From NCBI GenBank assembly GCA_041946865.1, contig JBHGBF010000134.1, positions 1-26,634 of the forward strand: 26,634 bases of DNA. The letters are read 5' to 3'. Below are positions 1 through 7,500 of the stretch, in pieces; the stretch's first letter is position 1; each line of letters begins with the position of its first letter. A model generated the notes under the pieces. The model did not search any database. It was not told the DNA's origin and saw only the letters and a program-made list of their open reading frames with translations. This DNA is from RPQK01 sp041946865. Its GTDB lineage: Bacteria > Acidobacteriota > UBA6911 > RPQK01. The position numbers and the translations under genes are program-made.

Positions 1-235
1 AAAGCGCTACCCTGGGCTGTCATGCTTCACGCTTTCAGCGTGATACAGCCACACGGCAGTGGTTCGTGTTGATTCATCTGTATACTTTCGCCAAAGTCCA
101 GAGTCCCTTCGGGACAAAAAGCAGGCTCCCCTCCGGGGGTAAAAACCATTAAGTCAACAGTGTTGCGCCTAAAGGCGGCACTACAAACAAGAGTGAGGCA
201 CTGGGTCTGTCCGGGAACAGACACGATTCCCACCG
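1..235. repeat. Intergenic block of short palindromes
   Basis: No credible gene is seen here. The block holds a row of small GC-rich hairpins: TCACGCT/AGCGTGA with a 3-base loop (27-43), GTCCC-TTC-GGGAC (103-115), CCCC/GGGG around 129-139 and CGCC/GGCG around 166-177. Open frames on either strand have repetitive, low-complexity translations and no start signals. It lies downstream of the DUF721 gene on the minus strand. Similar mosaics of tiny palindromes are common between genes in several GC-rich phyla, but I cannot name the family. The hairpins lack U-tracts, so they are not obvious terminators. Confidence 0.4.
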
Positions 236-294
236 ATCGGAGCGAAGGACCGGTCTGTCATGCGCTCGCGGACAAAATCCCCCCAGCCTCGATC

Positions 295-585
295 TCAACC
301 TCTTGGATGGACAGTGAACGTAATTCGTTCAACAACGTCTTTTTGCCAGAAGCCGTTGATGGAGCGGATGAGCATGGTCCTGATGTCGGCCAGCTCGTTG
401 CGCCAGCTTTCGCTGGCGACGGCCAGGACCAGGCGCTTGCGGGTCAACTGCAGTGGGGAAGTTTTACGCGCCAGTTCCTCCCCCACGATTCGAGGCCAGA
501 ACTCGCAGAGGCAGAGAAAGGCAGCCGCCTCGTCTCTGGCTGCCTCTCGAACGAACCCCGGAAGGAACGATGTGACCGGCTTCAT
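295..585 (-). CDS. DUF721 / DciA-like protein
   Basis: A small protein of 96 residues that matches the DUF721 pattern: a W-P-x-I-V-G-x-x-L-A segment near residues 29-38, then T-S-P-L-x-L and a hydrophobic strand ending in S-x-x-W-R-N-E-L (about 59-66). DUF721 proteins include DciA, the ancestral loader of the replicative helicase DnaB, so a role in replication initiation is plausible from family knowledge. The ATG (583-585) lies only four bases after the stop of the upstream UshA-like gene, so the two are probably co-transcribed. The protein is shorter than many DciA proteins and seems to be almost only the core domain. The family call is fairly firm and the function is inferred. Confidence 0.65.
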   Translation of the reverse strand: MKPVTSFLPGFVREAARDEAAAFLCLCEFWPRIVGEELARKTSPLQLTRKRLVLAVASESWRNELADIRTMLIRSINGFWQKDVVERITFTVHPRG

Positions 586-589
586 CCTG

Positions 590-1531
590 CTAGTGTCCGG
601 CCCCGGCTGGGACTTGTGCTTTGATCTCGTTCTGGCGCTTCAGGAGCGCCTGGTCCTCAGGAATCGTGGAATCCAGCACGACCTTCTGGGGCTTGAAGAC
701 TGAGATGCTTCCGTTCTGATCCAGCTCAAAAACCAGCTCGCCGAGATGGCGCCCTCGCTCCATGCTCCAAACCAGGACGGCATTATTCACCTGCTCGGGT
801 GTGTGCTCAATCACGGATCGCTCGACCATCATGATCGCGTAGATCTCCGGATTGTTCTGGGCCAGGCGAATCGCGACGCTCTTGGGCACTTCCGCCAGAA
901 CAATCAGATAGTCGGCTTTCTTCAGAACCTCCGGTTTAATCTTTGCCACCGCCTCCGCGGGGTCCTGAGCGGTGAAAGGAGAATTGGGTTTCAGCTGTAT
1001 GGGATTAACCAGGCCGAGGAAACCCAGTCGTATGTTCTTTTTGAGGCCTAGCTGCTGACCCGGGACTTCGACGACTGCGTACCGCCGGGGAGTGGGCAGG
1101 CTCTTGTCGCGGGGCGTCAGATTCGTGGAAATGATGGCCGTCGTTTTGAATTTCGACTGGCTCAGGTCTTTCCACAACAGCAGGTCTTCTGCGCCTAGAT
1201 TCATGACCTGGATAGGCAGAAAATCCAGGCTTTGTTTCATGAACTCGTTTACGGTATCGGACCCGGGACCGAGCGGCATGAAGTAGTTGCCCAGGTCCAC
1301 GTGCAACGCGTAACCGCCTTCGCGCTTCTCATAGTCCTTAGCAAAACCGGCTCGCCGAGCCAGTCCCCCTGATGGGTTGACCGGTCAACCACAAGGGCCG
1401 TAACTGCCATGGACGTACCCGGTGTAGAAGAGGGTGATTTTCCTTGCCTGGTTTGCCGCATCGGCTGGAAACGGCACAAACCACAGCAGGGCCAGAAGCA
1501 AGGCCAACGCGCGCACGACTCGTAATGGCAT
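590..1531 (-). CDS. UshA-like probable selenoprotein (in-frame UGA at codon 49)
   Basis: Read through one in-frame UGA, this is a 313-residue secreted protein. Residues 1-26 form a signal peptide (MPLRVVRAL, a leucine-rich core, then PADAA). The mature start K-I-T-L-F-Y-T-G-Y-V-H-G resembles the first strand of metallophosphatase/5'-nucleotidase (UshA-like) domains. Then comes G-P-C-G-UGA-P-V-N-P-S-G-G-L-A-R-R. From memory, relatives carry C-G-C-x(n)-G-G-L-A-R-R, so the UGA replaces the second Cys of a C-G-C motif. Later segments H-V-D-L-G-N and G-A-E-D-L-L look like degenerate metallophosphatase motifs. The usual N-D-x-H-G is T-G-Y-V-H-G and D-A-G-D is D-L-G-N, so phosphatase activity is doubtful and a thiol/selenol redox role is conceivable. 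No C-terminal nucleotidase domain is present. A single point mutation (TGC or TGT to TGA) remains the alternative. The ATG at 1531 lies just behind an extended -10, with no Shine-Dalgarno. Confidence 0.7.
1343..1367 (-). promoter_or_regulatory. Candidate bacterial SECIS hairpin
   Basis: On the minus strand, ACUGGCUC and GAGCCGGU form an 8-bp stem (one U.G pair) around the loop GGC. Three more G.U pairs can extend the base. The loop begins 29 nt after the UGA, that is 28 nt of spacing. From published descriptions, bacterial SECIS elements have a short apical loop with a G in its first two positions, placed roughly 16-37 nt after UGA, and this fits. The stem overlaps codons of the conserved G-L-A-R-R block, so part of the complementarity could come from coding constraint. 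Confidence 0.5.
1385..1387 (-). other. In-frame UGA, probable selenocysteine codon
   Basis: The codon lies in one continuous frame that is open for 48 codons before it and 264 after it. The upstream part has a signal peptide and the downstream part has the conserved G-G-L-A-R-R block, so both sides are coding. It replaces a Cys expected in a C-G-C motif. No selenocysteine machinery (selA, selB, selC, selD) is visible in this window. Confidence 0.65.
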
Positions 1532-1538
1532 GATCGCA

Positions 1539-1547
1539 ATTGTACCA
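1539..1547 (-). promoter_or_regulatory. Extended -10 promoter of the UshA-like gene
   Basis: The minus strand reads TGG-TACAAT, a TGn extended -10 element. Seven bases beyond its last base is position 1532, directly beside the A of the ATG at 1531, so a leaderless or one-base-leader mRNA is predicted. No good -35 at 17 bases and no Shine-Dalgarno is seen. Confidence 0.45.
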
Positions 1548-1681
1548 GAAAGTGCGAGGGCGGAAGTCAGTAGCGGGCCGGGGCGCCCTGATCCGCCGAC
1601 AAGGAGGCTTGGGCGCCGACGTGGTGGCCCGCGGTGAAAGGGCGTCGCCTCTTTCCGGAACAGGGCAGGCAGCCGAACTTC

Positions 1682-1710
1682 TTGACAACCAAACCCCAAA
1701 ACCCTTATAG
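1682..1710 (+). promoter_or_regulatory. Sigma-70 type promoter of the HNH gene
   Basis: TTGACA (1682-1687), a 17-base spacer and TTATAG (1705-1710); TATAGA one base later is an equal choice. The -35 is a perfect consensus. The predicted start is near 1717, giving a leader of about 14 bases before the ATG at 1731. Confidence 0.6.
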
Positions 1711-1730
1711 ATGTAAGGGATTTTTTGGGT

Positions 1731-2276
1731 ATGGACACCACATGTGCCCTAATACTGAACGCGACTTACGAGCCGATTCAAATTGTCTCGTGGAAGCGAG
1801 CGATCAGGATGCTCTTCCAGGAGAAGGTCGAAGTAGTCGCGGAGTATGAGGATAGGGTAATCAGAAGTATCTCGGTTACGATTCGGGTTCCTTCAGTCCT
1901 GCGTTTACTCCAATACGTCAACGTCAAGCACTACCATCACCAGGTGAAGTTCACCCGGGCGAATATTTATGCCCGGGATCAGCATCGCTGCCAGTACTGC
2001 GGCCGCCGTTTTTCGCCGATCGAGCTCACATACGATCATGTCATTCCCGTCGCACGGGGTGGTCGTAAGACGTGGGAGAACATCGTGACCTGTTGCCGGG
2101 AATGCAACCGGAAGAAGGGAGACCACCTTCCGGAAGAGGTCGGGCTGAAACTGTTGCGGGCGCCGAAGGCACCCAGCGGATTTCCGCACAAGATGCACTT
2201 CTTGCTCAGCCGCACCAAGCCGCCCGACAGCTGGAAGAGCTACATTTTTTGGAACGTTCAGGTGTCGGTGACCTGA
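1731..2276 (+). CDS. HNH endonuclease family protein
   Basis: A 181-residue protein with a C-terminal HNH nuclease fold. C87-x-x-C90 and C122-x-x-C125 form the zinc-binding cysteine pairs, and Y-D-H-V-I-P (D102, H103) with N117 supplies the catalytic and metal-binding residues in the order expected for HNH. The N-terminal 80 residues (N-A-T-Y-E-P-I-x-I-V-S-W-x-R-A) are typical of the widespread stand-alone HNH proteins found next to housekeeping genes. Their physiological target is not established, and nothing here links this one to restriction or to a mobile element. The ATG at 1731 is preferred over a TTG two codons upstream because AAGGGA (1715-1720) and the promoter fit it. Confidence 0.85.
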   Translation: MDTTCALILNATYEPIQIVSWKRAIRMLFQEKVEVVAEYEDRVIRSISVTIRVPSVLRLLQYVNVKHYHHQVKFTRANIYARDQHRCQYCGRRFSPIELTYDHVIPVARGGRKTWENIVTCCRECNRKKGDHLPEEVGLKLLRAPKAPSGFPHKMHFLLSRTKPPDSWKSYIFWNVQVSVT

Positions 2277-2340
2277 TTTTGTGCTGAATTCTCAGTGAAA
2301 CGTCTGCCCCTTCTTTTCATCCTATTTAACGACGGGGGCA

Positions 2341-2369
2341 TTGATAGTACGGGAGCCTCTCCCTAAAAT
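2341..2369 (+). promoter_or_regulatory. Promoter of the TonB-family gene
   Basis: TTGATA (2341-2346), a 17-base spacer and TAAAAT (2364-2369). Five of six bases match the consensus in both hexamers. The predicted start is near 2376, about 21 bases before the ATG at 2397. Confidence 0.6.
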
Positions 2370-2396
2370 AGGAAGTGGAGTTTCAAGAACGCCGAT

Positions 2397-3251
2397 ATGT
2401 CGACCGGGTTTAAAGGTCTGCTTTCCAAAGCCAGGGCTTTGCTGGAATCGCTTCTGGCATTGAACGTCACTGAGGCGGAAAGAGTGCAATACGCTTCAGG
2501 ATACGGGTTTGACGACCAGGCGTTGGCCAGCCGCAGACCCACTCAAGTGGCTGTTGTCCTTGCACTCCTTTTTCACGTCTTACTTTTCCTGATTGTTTTT
2601 CCTTCTCTGGGTGACCGGGTCTTTCAGCCTTCCGAGCAGGTGCTCGTCCTGAAGAATCTGGCGCCCGCGGGCGGCGGCCGACCGAAGCCGGTTGCGCCCC
2701 GGACTGTTCCCGTTCTTCCCAAGCCGGAACCCATCCTTGTTCCTATTCCCGATCCGACTCCGAACGATCCCGAGCCCATTCGTCGCAGCGAAGTGCTCGA
2801 GGTTCCGAAGGTCGTGCAGGAAATTGCCGCTGACTTGAGCATAGGCGACGTGGATGCCCCTCCGGGTCCGATCGGAGCCGAAGGCCGGGGTGTTGCGGGA
2901 ACCGGGACCGGTCTTGCCTCTGGTCCGGGCGGCGGGTCGGGCCCTCCCGGCGACGGCGTTTATGAGTATGGGACGCCGGGCATCGTCGATCCGCAAATCC
3001 TGATTCAGACGATTCCGTCATATACCGACGAAGCGATCAAGGCCAAAGTCCAGGGCGTAGTTCTTCTGCAGGCCATCATCCGGAAGAACGGGAGAGTGGA
3101 CAGCCCCGTGGTGCTGAGAGGCCTTGGCTATGGCCTCGAAGAAAAGGCCATCAAGGAAATCGTCTCCAATTGGCGCTTCCGTCCCGCCATGCTCAATGGC
3201 CGCGCGGTTGATCTTCAAGCCACGATTGAAGTTACCTTCAATCTCCGGTAA
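2397..3251 (+). CDS. TonB-family energy-transducing protein
   Basis: A 284-residue protein with the classic TonB layout. It has a cytoplasmic N-terminus, one membrane helix at about 51-69 (V-A-V-V-L-A-L-L-F-H-V-L-L-F), a proline-rich periplasmic spacer (about 96-128, with P-K-P-E-P and P-D-P-T-P), a glycine-rich linker (about 158-188) and a C-terminal TonB domain from about 207. That domain contains K-V-Q-G-V-V-L-L-Q-A, the turn K-N-G-R-V and W-R-F-R-P-A-x-L-N-G, all typical of TonB_C. Such proteins couple the proton-motive force via ExbB/ExbD to outer-membrane receptors. No exbB, exbD or receptor gene is nearby, so the partner is unknown. The 46-residue cytoplasmic N-terminus is long for TonB. 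Confidence 0.88.
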   Translation: MSTGFKGLLSKARALLESLLALNVTEAERVQYASGYGFDDQALASRRPTQVAVVLALLFHVLLFLIVFPSLGDRVFQPSEQVLVLKNLAPAGGGRPKPVAPRTVPVLPKPEPILVPIPDPTPNDPEPIRRSEVLEVPKVVQEIAADLSIGDVDAPPGPIGAEGRGVAGTGTGLASGPGGGSGPPGDGVYEYGTPGIVDPQILIQTIPSYTDEAIKAKVQGVVLLQAIIRKNGRVDSPVVLRGLGYGLEEKAIKEIVSNWRFRPAMLNGRAVDLQATIEVTFNLR

Positions 3252-3365
3252 GATCTTCACCCTGAGAATTTGGCGGCCGATGAATTGACGCAGATGAGAC
3301 GGCCAGAAATGCGTCTTATCTGCATTATTCGTGGCCCTCGTAACTTCACCGGGATCCCAATCACC

Positions 3366-6128
3366 TTGAAAAACACTATCAATCTTCCCAAAACCGGCTT
3401 CCAGATGAAGGCGAACCTGCCGCTCATGGAACCGCGAATGCTCGAGCGGTGGGACAAAATGGATCTGTACCACCGCATCCGGGAAGCGCGAGCCGGTCGG
3501 CCCGCCTTTGTCCTGCATGATGGACCGCCTTACGCGAACGGTCACATTCACCTGGGTCACACGCTCAACAAGATCCTGAAGGATTTCATTGTCAAGTCGA
3601 AGGCCATGGAGGGATTCGATACTCCCTACGTGCCCGGCTGGGACTGCCACGGTCTTCCGATTGAGATCAAGGTCGCAGGCAAGAAAAAGGCCAACCAGGA
3701 CGTGCTGAAGATCCGGCAGGAATGCCGGCAGTATGCCGACCGCTTCGTCGCCATACAGCGGGATGAGTTTCGCCGGCTCGGTGTCTTCGGCGAGTGGGAG
3801 CGTCCTTACCTCACGATGAGCCCCGAATATGAGGCGACGACCGCCCGCCTGCTGGGCCGTTTTATCGAGCAGAACGGGGTCTTCAAGGGCATGCGCCCGG
3901 TTCACTGGTGCATCAGCTGCGAAACCGCACTGGCCGAGGCCGAGGTCGAGTACAAGGATCATACCAGTGAATCGATCTACGTGAAATTCCCCATTGCCGG
4001 TGGGCCGCCCGAAGTACTCCCGCAAACCGGTTTGCCGCTTTTCGTCCTGATCTGGACCACCACTCCGTGGACGCTTCCCGCCAACCTGGCCGTGGCTTTT
4101 CATCCTGATTACGACTACTGCTTCGTGGAGGCGGGAGGTGAAGTCTATCTGATCGCGCGGCACCTGGTTGAGGAGGTCGCTCGACAGTGCCGCCTGGCCG
4201 ATCATCGCGTGCTGTCCACCGTGGCAGGAATCGATTTGCGGGATCTGAAAGTCCTTCATCCGTGGATCGACCGCGAATCGAAAGTCGTGTATGCCGAGCA
4301 TGTCACTCTCGAGCAAGGAACGGGTATCGTCCACACCGCTCCCGGACACGGCATGGAAGACTATCTGACCGGCCGTGAGTACGGTCTGGAGATCTACAAT
4401 CCGGTCGATAATTCCGGCCGGTTCATCTTTGAGGTCGAGCATTTCGCGGGTATGCAGGTGTTTGAGGCGAACCCCAGGATTAATGAGTTCCTGAAAGCGA
4501 AAGGCCGGCTCCTGTGCCAGACCGAACTGGTCCACAGCTACCCTCATTGCTGGCGGTGCCACAACCCCGTGATCTTCCGTGCGACTCCCCAGTGGTTTAT
4601 CGGCATGGAACAGAACGGGCTGAGGCAGAAATCCCTGGACGCGATCAAGCAGGTTGAATGGAAACCGGTCTGGGGCGAGGACCGCATCACCAACATGATC
4701 GCGAACCGTCCGGATTGGTGCATCAGCCGGCAGCGGCTGTGGGGAGTCCCGATCACCATCTTCTACTGCCGTTCCTGCCGGAAGCCTCTGGTCGACGCCA
4801 GGGTCGTCGACTTCGTGGCCGACATTTTCGAACGCGAGACAGCCGACGCATGGTACAAACGACCCGCCTCGGAGCTGCTGCCGCCCGGAACCAGGTGCGA
4901 GTGCGGCGGCACGGAGTTCGACAAGGAGTCTGACATCCTTGATGTCTGGTTCGACTCGGGTTCGAGTCACTACGTGGTCCTGAACGGGAGCGACCGGCTC
5001 CACTGGCCGGCCGACGTTTACCTCGAAGGCGGAGACCAGTATCGAGGCTGGTTCCACAGCTCCCTGCTCATCGCCGTCGGCGTCAACGGGACAGCTCCTT
5101 ACCGCACCGTCATCTGCCACGGCTGGACGCTTGATGCCGAAGGCCGAGCCATGTCGAAGTCGGTCGGGAACGTCATTTCGCCGCTCGATCTGATCAAGGA
5201 CAACGGAGCGGAGATCCTGCGGCTCTGGGTCGCATCCATCGACTACACCGAGGATGCGCGCATCAGCGAGGAAATCCTGTCGCGCCTCAGAGAGGCCTAC
5301 CGGAAATTGCGGAACACCAGCCGCTTCCTGCTGGGCAATCTCTATGACTTCAACCCGGCGACCGACATCGTGCCGGAGTCTTCGCTGACGGAGCTGGACC
5401 GGTGGGCGCTGGCCCGGATGGCCGTAGTGGCGAAGAAGGTCGAGGAAGCGTACAAACGGTACGAGTTCCATTCGGTCTATCACACGCTGTACAACTTTTT
5501 CGTGGTAGACATGTCCAGCTTTTATCTGGACATCCTGAAGGACCGGTTGTACACGGCCGCCCCCCGGTCGACCTCCCGGCGAGCGGCGCAGACTGCCCTC
5601 TTCCGCATCGCCGACACGGTGGTTCGATTGCTGGCGCCCGTGCTCCCGTTTACCGCCGAAGAAATCTGGATGAATCTGTACCGGGACGGTGCGCCGGGCG
5701 ATTCCGTCCACATCGCCGAATTCTCCAGACAGACCGATTCCTATTTCGATCCGGAACTTCTGGCTCGCTGGGAACGCTTGCAGGAGATACGGGAACGGGT
5801 GAGCAAGGTGCTGGAGGAATGCCGGCAGGCGAAGGTCATCGGCAACTCGCTGGAGGCCAGAACCGAGATCCGGTGCGGCGAGGAGATTTATGAATATCTC
5901 GGGAGCTTTGGCGCGGAGCTGCGTTTCCTGTTCCTGGTGTCGGAAGTGGTGCTGGTGCGAGATCCGGGCCTCGGCCCGGACCAGCTTGATGTGAAGGTCA
6001 GCCCGGCTGCCGGAAAGAAGTGTGAACGCTGTTGGCACTACACGACAGACGTCGGGTCGTTTCCCGACTTCCCTACGGTCTGCGCCCGGTGCCACCAGGC
6101 GCTGGAGGAAATGGGAGTAGCCCACTGA
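3366..6128 (+). CDS. ileS: Isoleucyl-tRNA synthetase
   Basis: A class I aminoacyl-tRNA synthetase that charges tRNA-Ile in the cytoplasm. With the TTG at 3366 the protein has 920 residues, close to the usual length. The signature H-L-G-H (62-65, a variant of HIGH), P-G-W-D-C-H-G-L-P-I-E and R-A-M-S-K-S (594-599, a variant of KMSKS) are present. C886, C889, C906 and C909 form the C-terminal zinc site. The start is uncertain: the frame is open upstream with TTG 3270, ATG 3294 and ATG 3309, none with a good ribosome-binding site. The TTG at 3366 is preferred because it places N-L-P-K-T-G-F-x-M next to the N-terminus, as in other IleRS proteins. lspA follows, the classic ileS-lspA order. Confidence 0.93.
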   Translation: MKNTINLPKTGFQMKANLPLMEPRMLERWDKMDLYHRIREARAGRPAFVLHDGPPYANGHIHLGHTLNKILKDFIVKSKAMEGFDTPYVPGWDCHGLPIEIKVAGKKKANQDVLKIRQECRQYADRFVAIQRDEFRRLGVFGEWERPYLTMSPEYEATTARLLGRFIEQNGVFKGMRPVHWCISCETALAEAEVEYKDHTSESIYVKFPIAGGPPEVLPQTGLPLFVLIWTTTPWTLPANLAVAFHPDYDYCFVEAGGEVYLIARHLVEEVARQCRLADHRVLSTVAGIDLRDLKVLHPWIDRESKVVYAEHVTLEQGTGIVHTAPGHGMEDYLTGREYGLEIYNPVDNSGRFIFEVEHFAGMQVFEANPRINEFLKAKGRLLCQTELVHSYPHCWRCHNPVIFRATPQWFIGMEQNGLRQKSLDAIKQVEWKPVWGEDRITNMIANRPDWCISRQRLWGVPITIFYCRSCRKPLVDARVVDFVADIFERETADAWYKRPASELLPPGTRCECGGTEFDKESDILDVWFDSGSSHYVVLNGSDRLHWPADVYLEGGDQYRGWFHSSLLIAVGVNGTAPYRTVICHGWTLDAEGRAMSKSVGNVISPLDLIKDNGAEILRLWVASIDYTEDARISEEILSRLREAYRKLRNTSRFLLGNLYDFNPATDIVPESSLTELDRWALARMAVVAKKVEEAYKRYEFHSVYHTLYNFFVVDMSSFYLDILKDRLYTAAPRSTSRRAAQTALFRIADTVVRLLAPVLPFTAEEIWMNLYRDGAPGDSVHIAEFSRQTDSYFDPELLARWERLQEIRERVSKVLEECRQAKVIGNSLEARTEIRCGEEIYEYLGSFGAELRFLFLVSEVVLVRDPGLGPDQLDVKVSPAAGKKCERCWHYTTDVGSFPDFPTVCARCHQALEEMGVAH

Positions 6129-6245
6129 CCTCGCTCGTGAAACACTGAACACTGGCAGCATTGCCGCACATCACGGACCAAAAGGCCGCGACGGATGCGG
6201 GCGGTGGATCAACCGCGTAGAGGGCCGGTAGTCAATCGAGCATCT

Positions 6246-6761
6246 ATGAGCATGCGATTGTTCGCGATCATTCTGGCGTTTGTCGTCTTCGTCGTTGATC
6301 TGGCCACCAAATGGTTGGTTTCGACCACGCTTGCTCTTCATTACTACCCGGTCCTGGACGGCCTTTTCACGATCCATTATGTTCGGAACGAAGGCATTGC
6401 TTTTGGCTTGTTCCATTCCTTTGAATCCAGCTGGAAGCCCGTCGTCCTTTCCCTGATGGCCATCATTGCGACGGTGATCGTCCTTTATTACATCTGGCAG
6501 ACTCCGCCGGAGGAGCGCCGCGTCTTCGTGTCTCTGGGAATGCTGCTCGGCGGTATCATGGGGAACTTTATCGACCGGCTGGTTCACGGATATGTTGTCG
6601 ATTTCCTGAAGGTTCACTGGCAGGACTCGTTCTCCTGGCCTACTTTTAATGTGGCTGATGCCGCCATCACCACCGGCGTCATCCTGATCATATTCGAGAG
6701 TTTCTTTGGCCGGCAGGAGCAGACGGAGCAGAAAACCGAGAAGGCTCTGGCCGATGAGTAG
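6246..6761 (+). CDS. lspA: Lipoprotein signal peptidase (signal peptidase II)
   Basis: A 171-residue inner-membrane aspartic protease that cleaves the signal peptide of diacylglyceryl-modified prolipoproteins. Four membrane segments are seen at about 5-24, 66-85, 94-112 and 137-154. The catalytic aspartates are D119 in G-Y-V-V-D-F and D138 in F-N-V-A-D-A-A-I. The conserved V-R-N-E-G-I-A-F-G (46-54) and the D-L-A-T-K-W-L-V of the first helix are intact. ATG 6246 or 6252 starts the protein at the first helix, and the open frame upstream of them shows no signal. The gene ends inside the lolA start (ATGAGTAG), so they are translationally coupled. Confidence 0.93.
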   Translation: MSMRLFAIILAFVVFVVDLATKWLVSTTLALHYYPVLDGLFTIHYVRNEGIAFGLFHSFESSWKPVVLSLMAIIATVIVLYYIWQTPPEERRVFVSLGMLLGGIMGNFIDRLVHGYVVDFLKVHWQDSFSWPTFNVADAAITTGVILIIFESFFGRQEQTEQKTEKALADE

Positions 6762-7401
6762 ACTCTTCCCTGCCACCTTGTGCCTGCTGCTTGTCTCCGC
6801 CGGCTTTCAAGTCAGCGGAAAAGCTGAAAGCGTAGATCAGATCCTGCACCTCCTGGAGGGAAAGTATCAGAGTTTGAATAGCCTTTCCGCGAGCTTTCAT
6901 CAGAGATACGAAAACGCGGAGCAGGTGCTCGAGGAGTCCGGCATTCTGATCATCAAGAAGCCCGGCAAGATGTACTGGGAGTACCGGAAGCCGACCGCAA
7001 AGTACTTCCTGGTGGACGGGCGCAAGAGCTGGTTCTATGTACCCGCCGACAAGCAGGTCATCGTCACTAACCTGCAAGACGATGTCTCGACCCCCCTCAT
7101 GCTGCTTTTCGGAAAGGGCGACCTGAGATCCGATTTCGAGGTCCAGGAGGAAAAAGAGCTGGAGCCGCGGACCGCCGGGCATTGGTTGCTTCGCCTGGCG
7201 CCTCGCACCCCCCAGGGAGATTTCTCCCACATCGTGCTCGAGGCCGACCCGGCGACCGCTATCATCTCACGGCTGGTGGTGGTCGAACCGATCGGGGCAC
7301 GCAACGAGTATGTGTTTTCCGACGTCGTCGAGAACCAGAAGGTCTCCGACAAGGTATTCAAGTTGCGATTGCCGTCGGATGTGGAGATCGTCGAACAGTA
7401 G
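6754..7401 (+). CDS. lolA: Outer-membrane lipoprotein carrier LolA
   Basis: A 215-residue periplasmic carrier that takes lipoproteins from the LolCDE complex to the outer membrane. Residues 1-22 form a signal peptide. The mature protein shows the LolA pattern: a helical start (I-L-x-x-L-E-x-K-Y-Q-S-L-N-S-L-S-A-S-F-H-Q), then G-x-L-I-I-K-K-P-G-K-M-Y-W-E-Y, L-V-D-G-R-K-S-W-F-Y and P-L-M-L-L-F-G-K-G-D-L. The ATG at 6754 overlaps the lspA stop by eight bases and has GAGAAGG nine bases upstream. Placing lolA right behind lspA joins two successive steps of lipoprotein maturation in one operon. Confidence 0.88.
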   Translation: MSRLFPATLCLLLVSAGFQVSGKAESVDQILHLLEGKYQSLNSLSASFHQRYENAEQVLEESGILIIKKPGKMYWEYRKPTAKYFLVDGRKSWFYVPADKQVIVTNLQDDVSTPLMLLFGKGDLRSDFEVQEEKELEPRTAGHWLLRLAPRTPQGDFSHIVLEADPATAIISRLVVVEPIGARNEYVFSDVVENQKVSDKVFKLRLPSDVEIVEQ

Positions 7402-7418
7402 CGCCACCGGCCCGGGCC

Positions 7419-7447
7419 TTGACAGGAGGAGGCTCGCAAACTACGCT
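7419..7447 (+). promoter_or_regulatory. Possible internal promoter before fabH
   Basis: TTGACA (7419-7424, perfect -35), 17 bases, then TACGCT (7442-7447, three of six bases match the -10). It would allow fabH to be transcribed independently of ileS-lspA-lolA. The -10 is weak. Confidence 0.35.
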
Positions 7448-7500
7448 CTTTTAACCCGCCGAAGGTGTTTGATGCGGTTGACCAAGAGGAGAAGTGCAGC

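Noticed and set aside
27..233. 68-codon minus-strand frame in the palindromic region
   Set aside because: It is made up of the palindromes themselves and has no start signals.
590..1306. Separate short gene starting at TTG 1306 after the UGA
   Set aside because: It would lack the signal peptide, the first strand and the G-G-L-A-R-R block, all of which lie upstream in the same frame; read-through of UGA explains them better.
3252..3365. T-box or other leader before ileS
   Set aside because: No T-box sequence (TGGNACCGCG-like) and no terminator hairpin is visible in the 114 bases.
4964..5160. IleRS with altered HIGH and KMSKS motifs as a sign of damage or mupirocin-type resistance
   Set aside because: HLGH and xMSKS are ordinary variants in class I synthetases and the rest of the protein is intact.
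3018..6161. Very long open frame on the minus strand (over 1000 codons) opposite ileS
   Set aside because: It is antisense to an unmistakable IleRS; the translation is rich in R, H, D and Q without family motifs. Long antisense frames are common in GC-rich genes.
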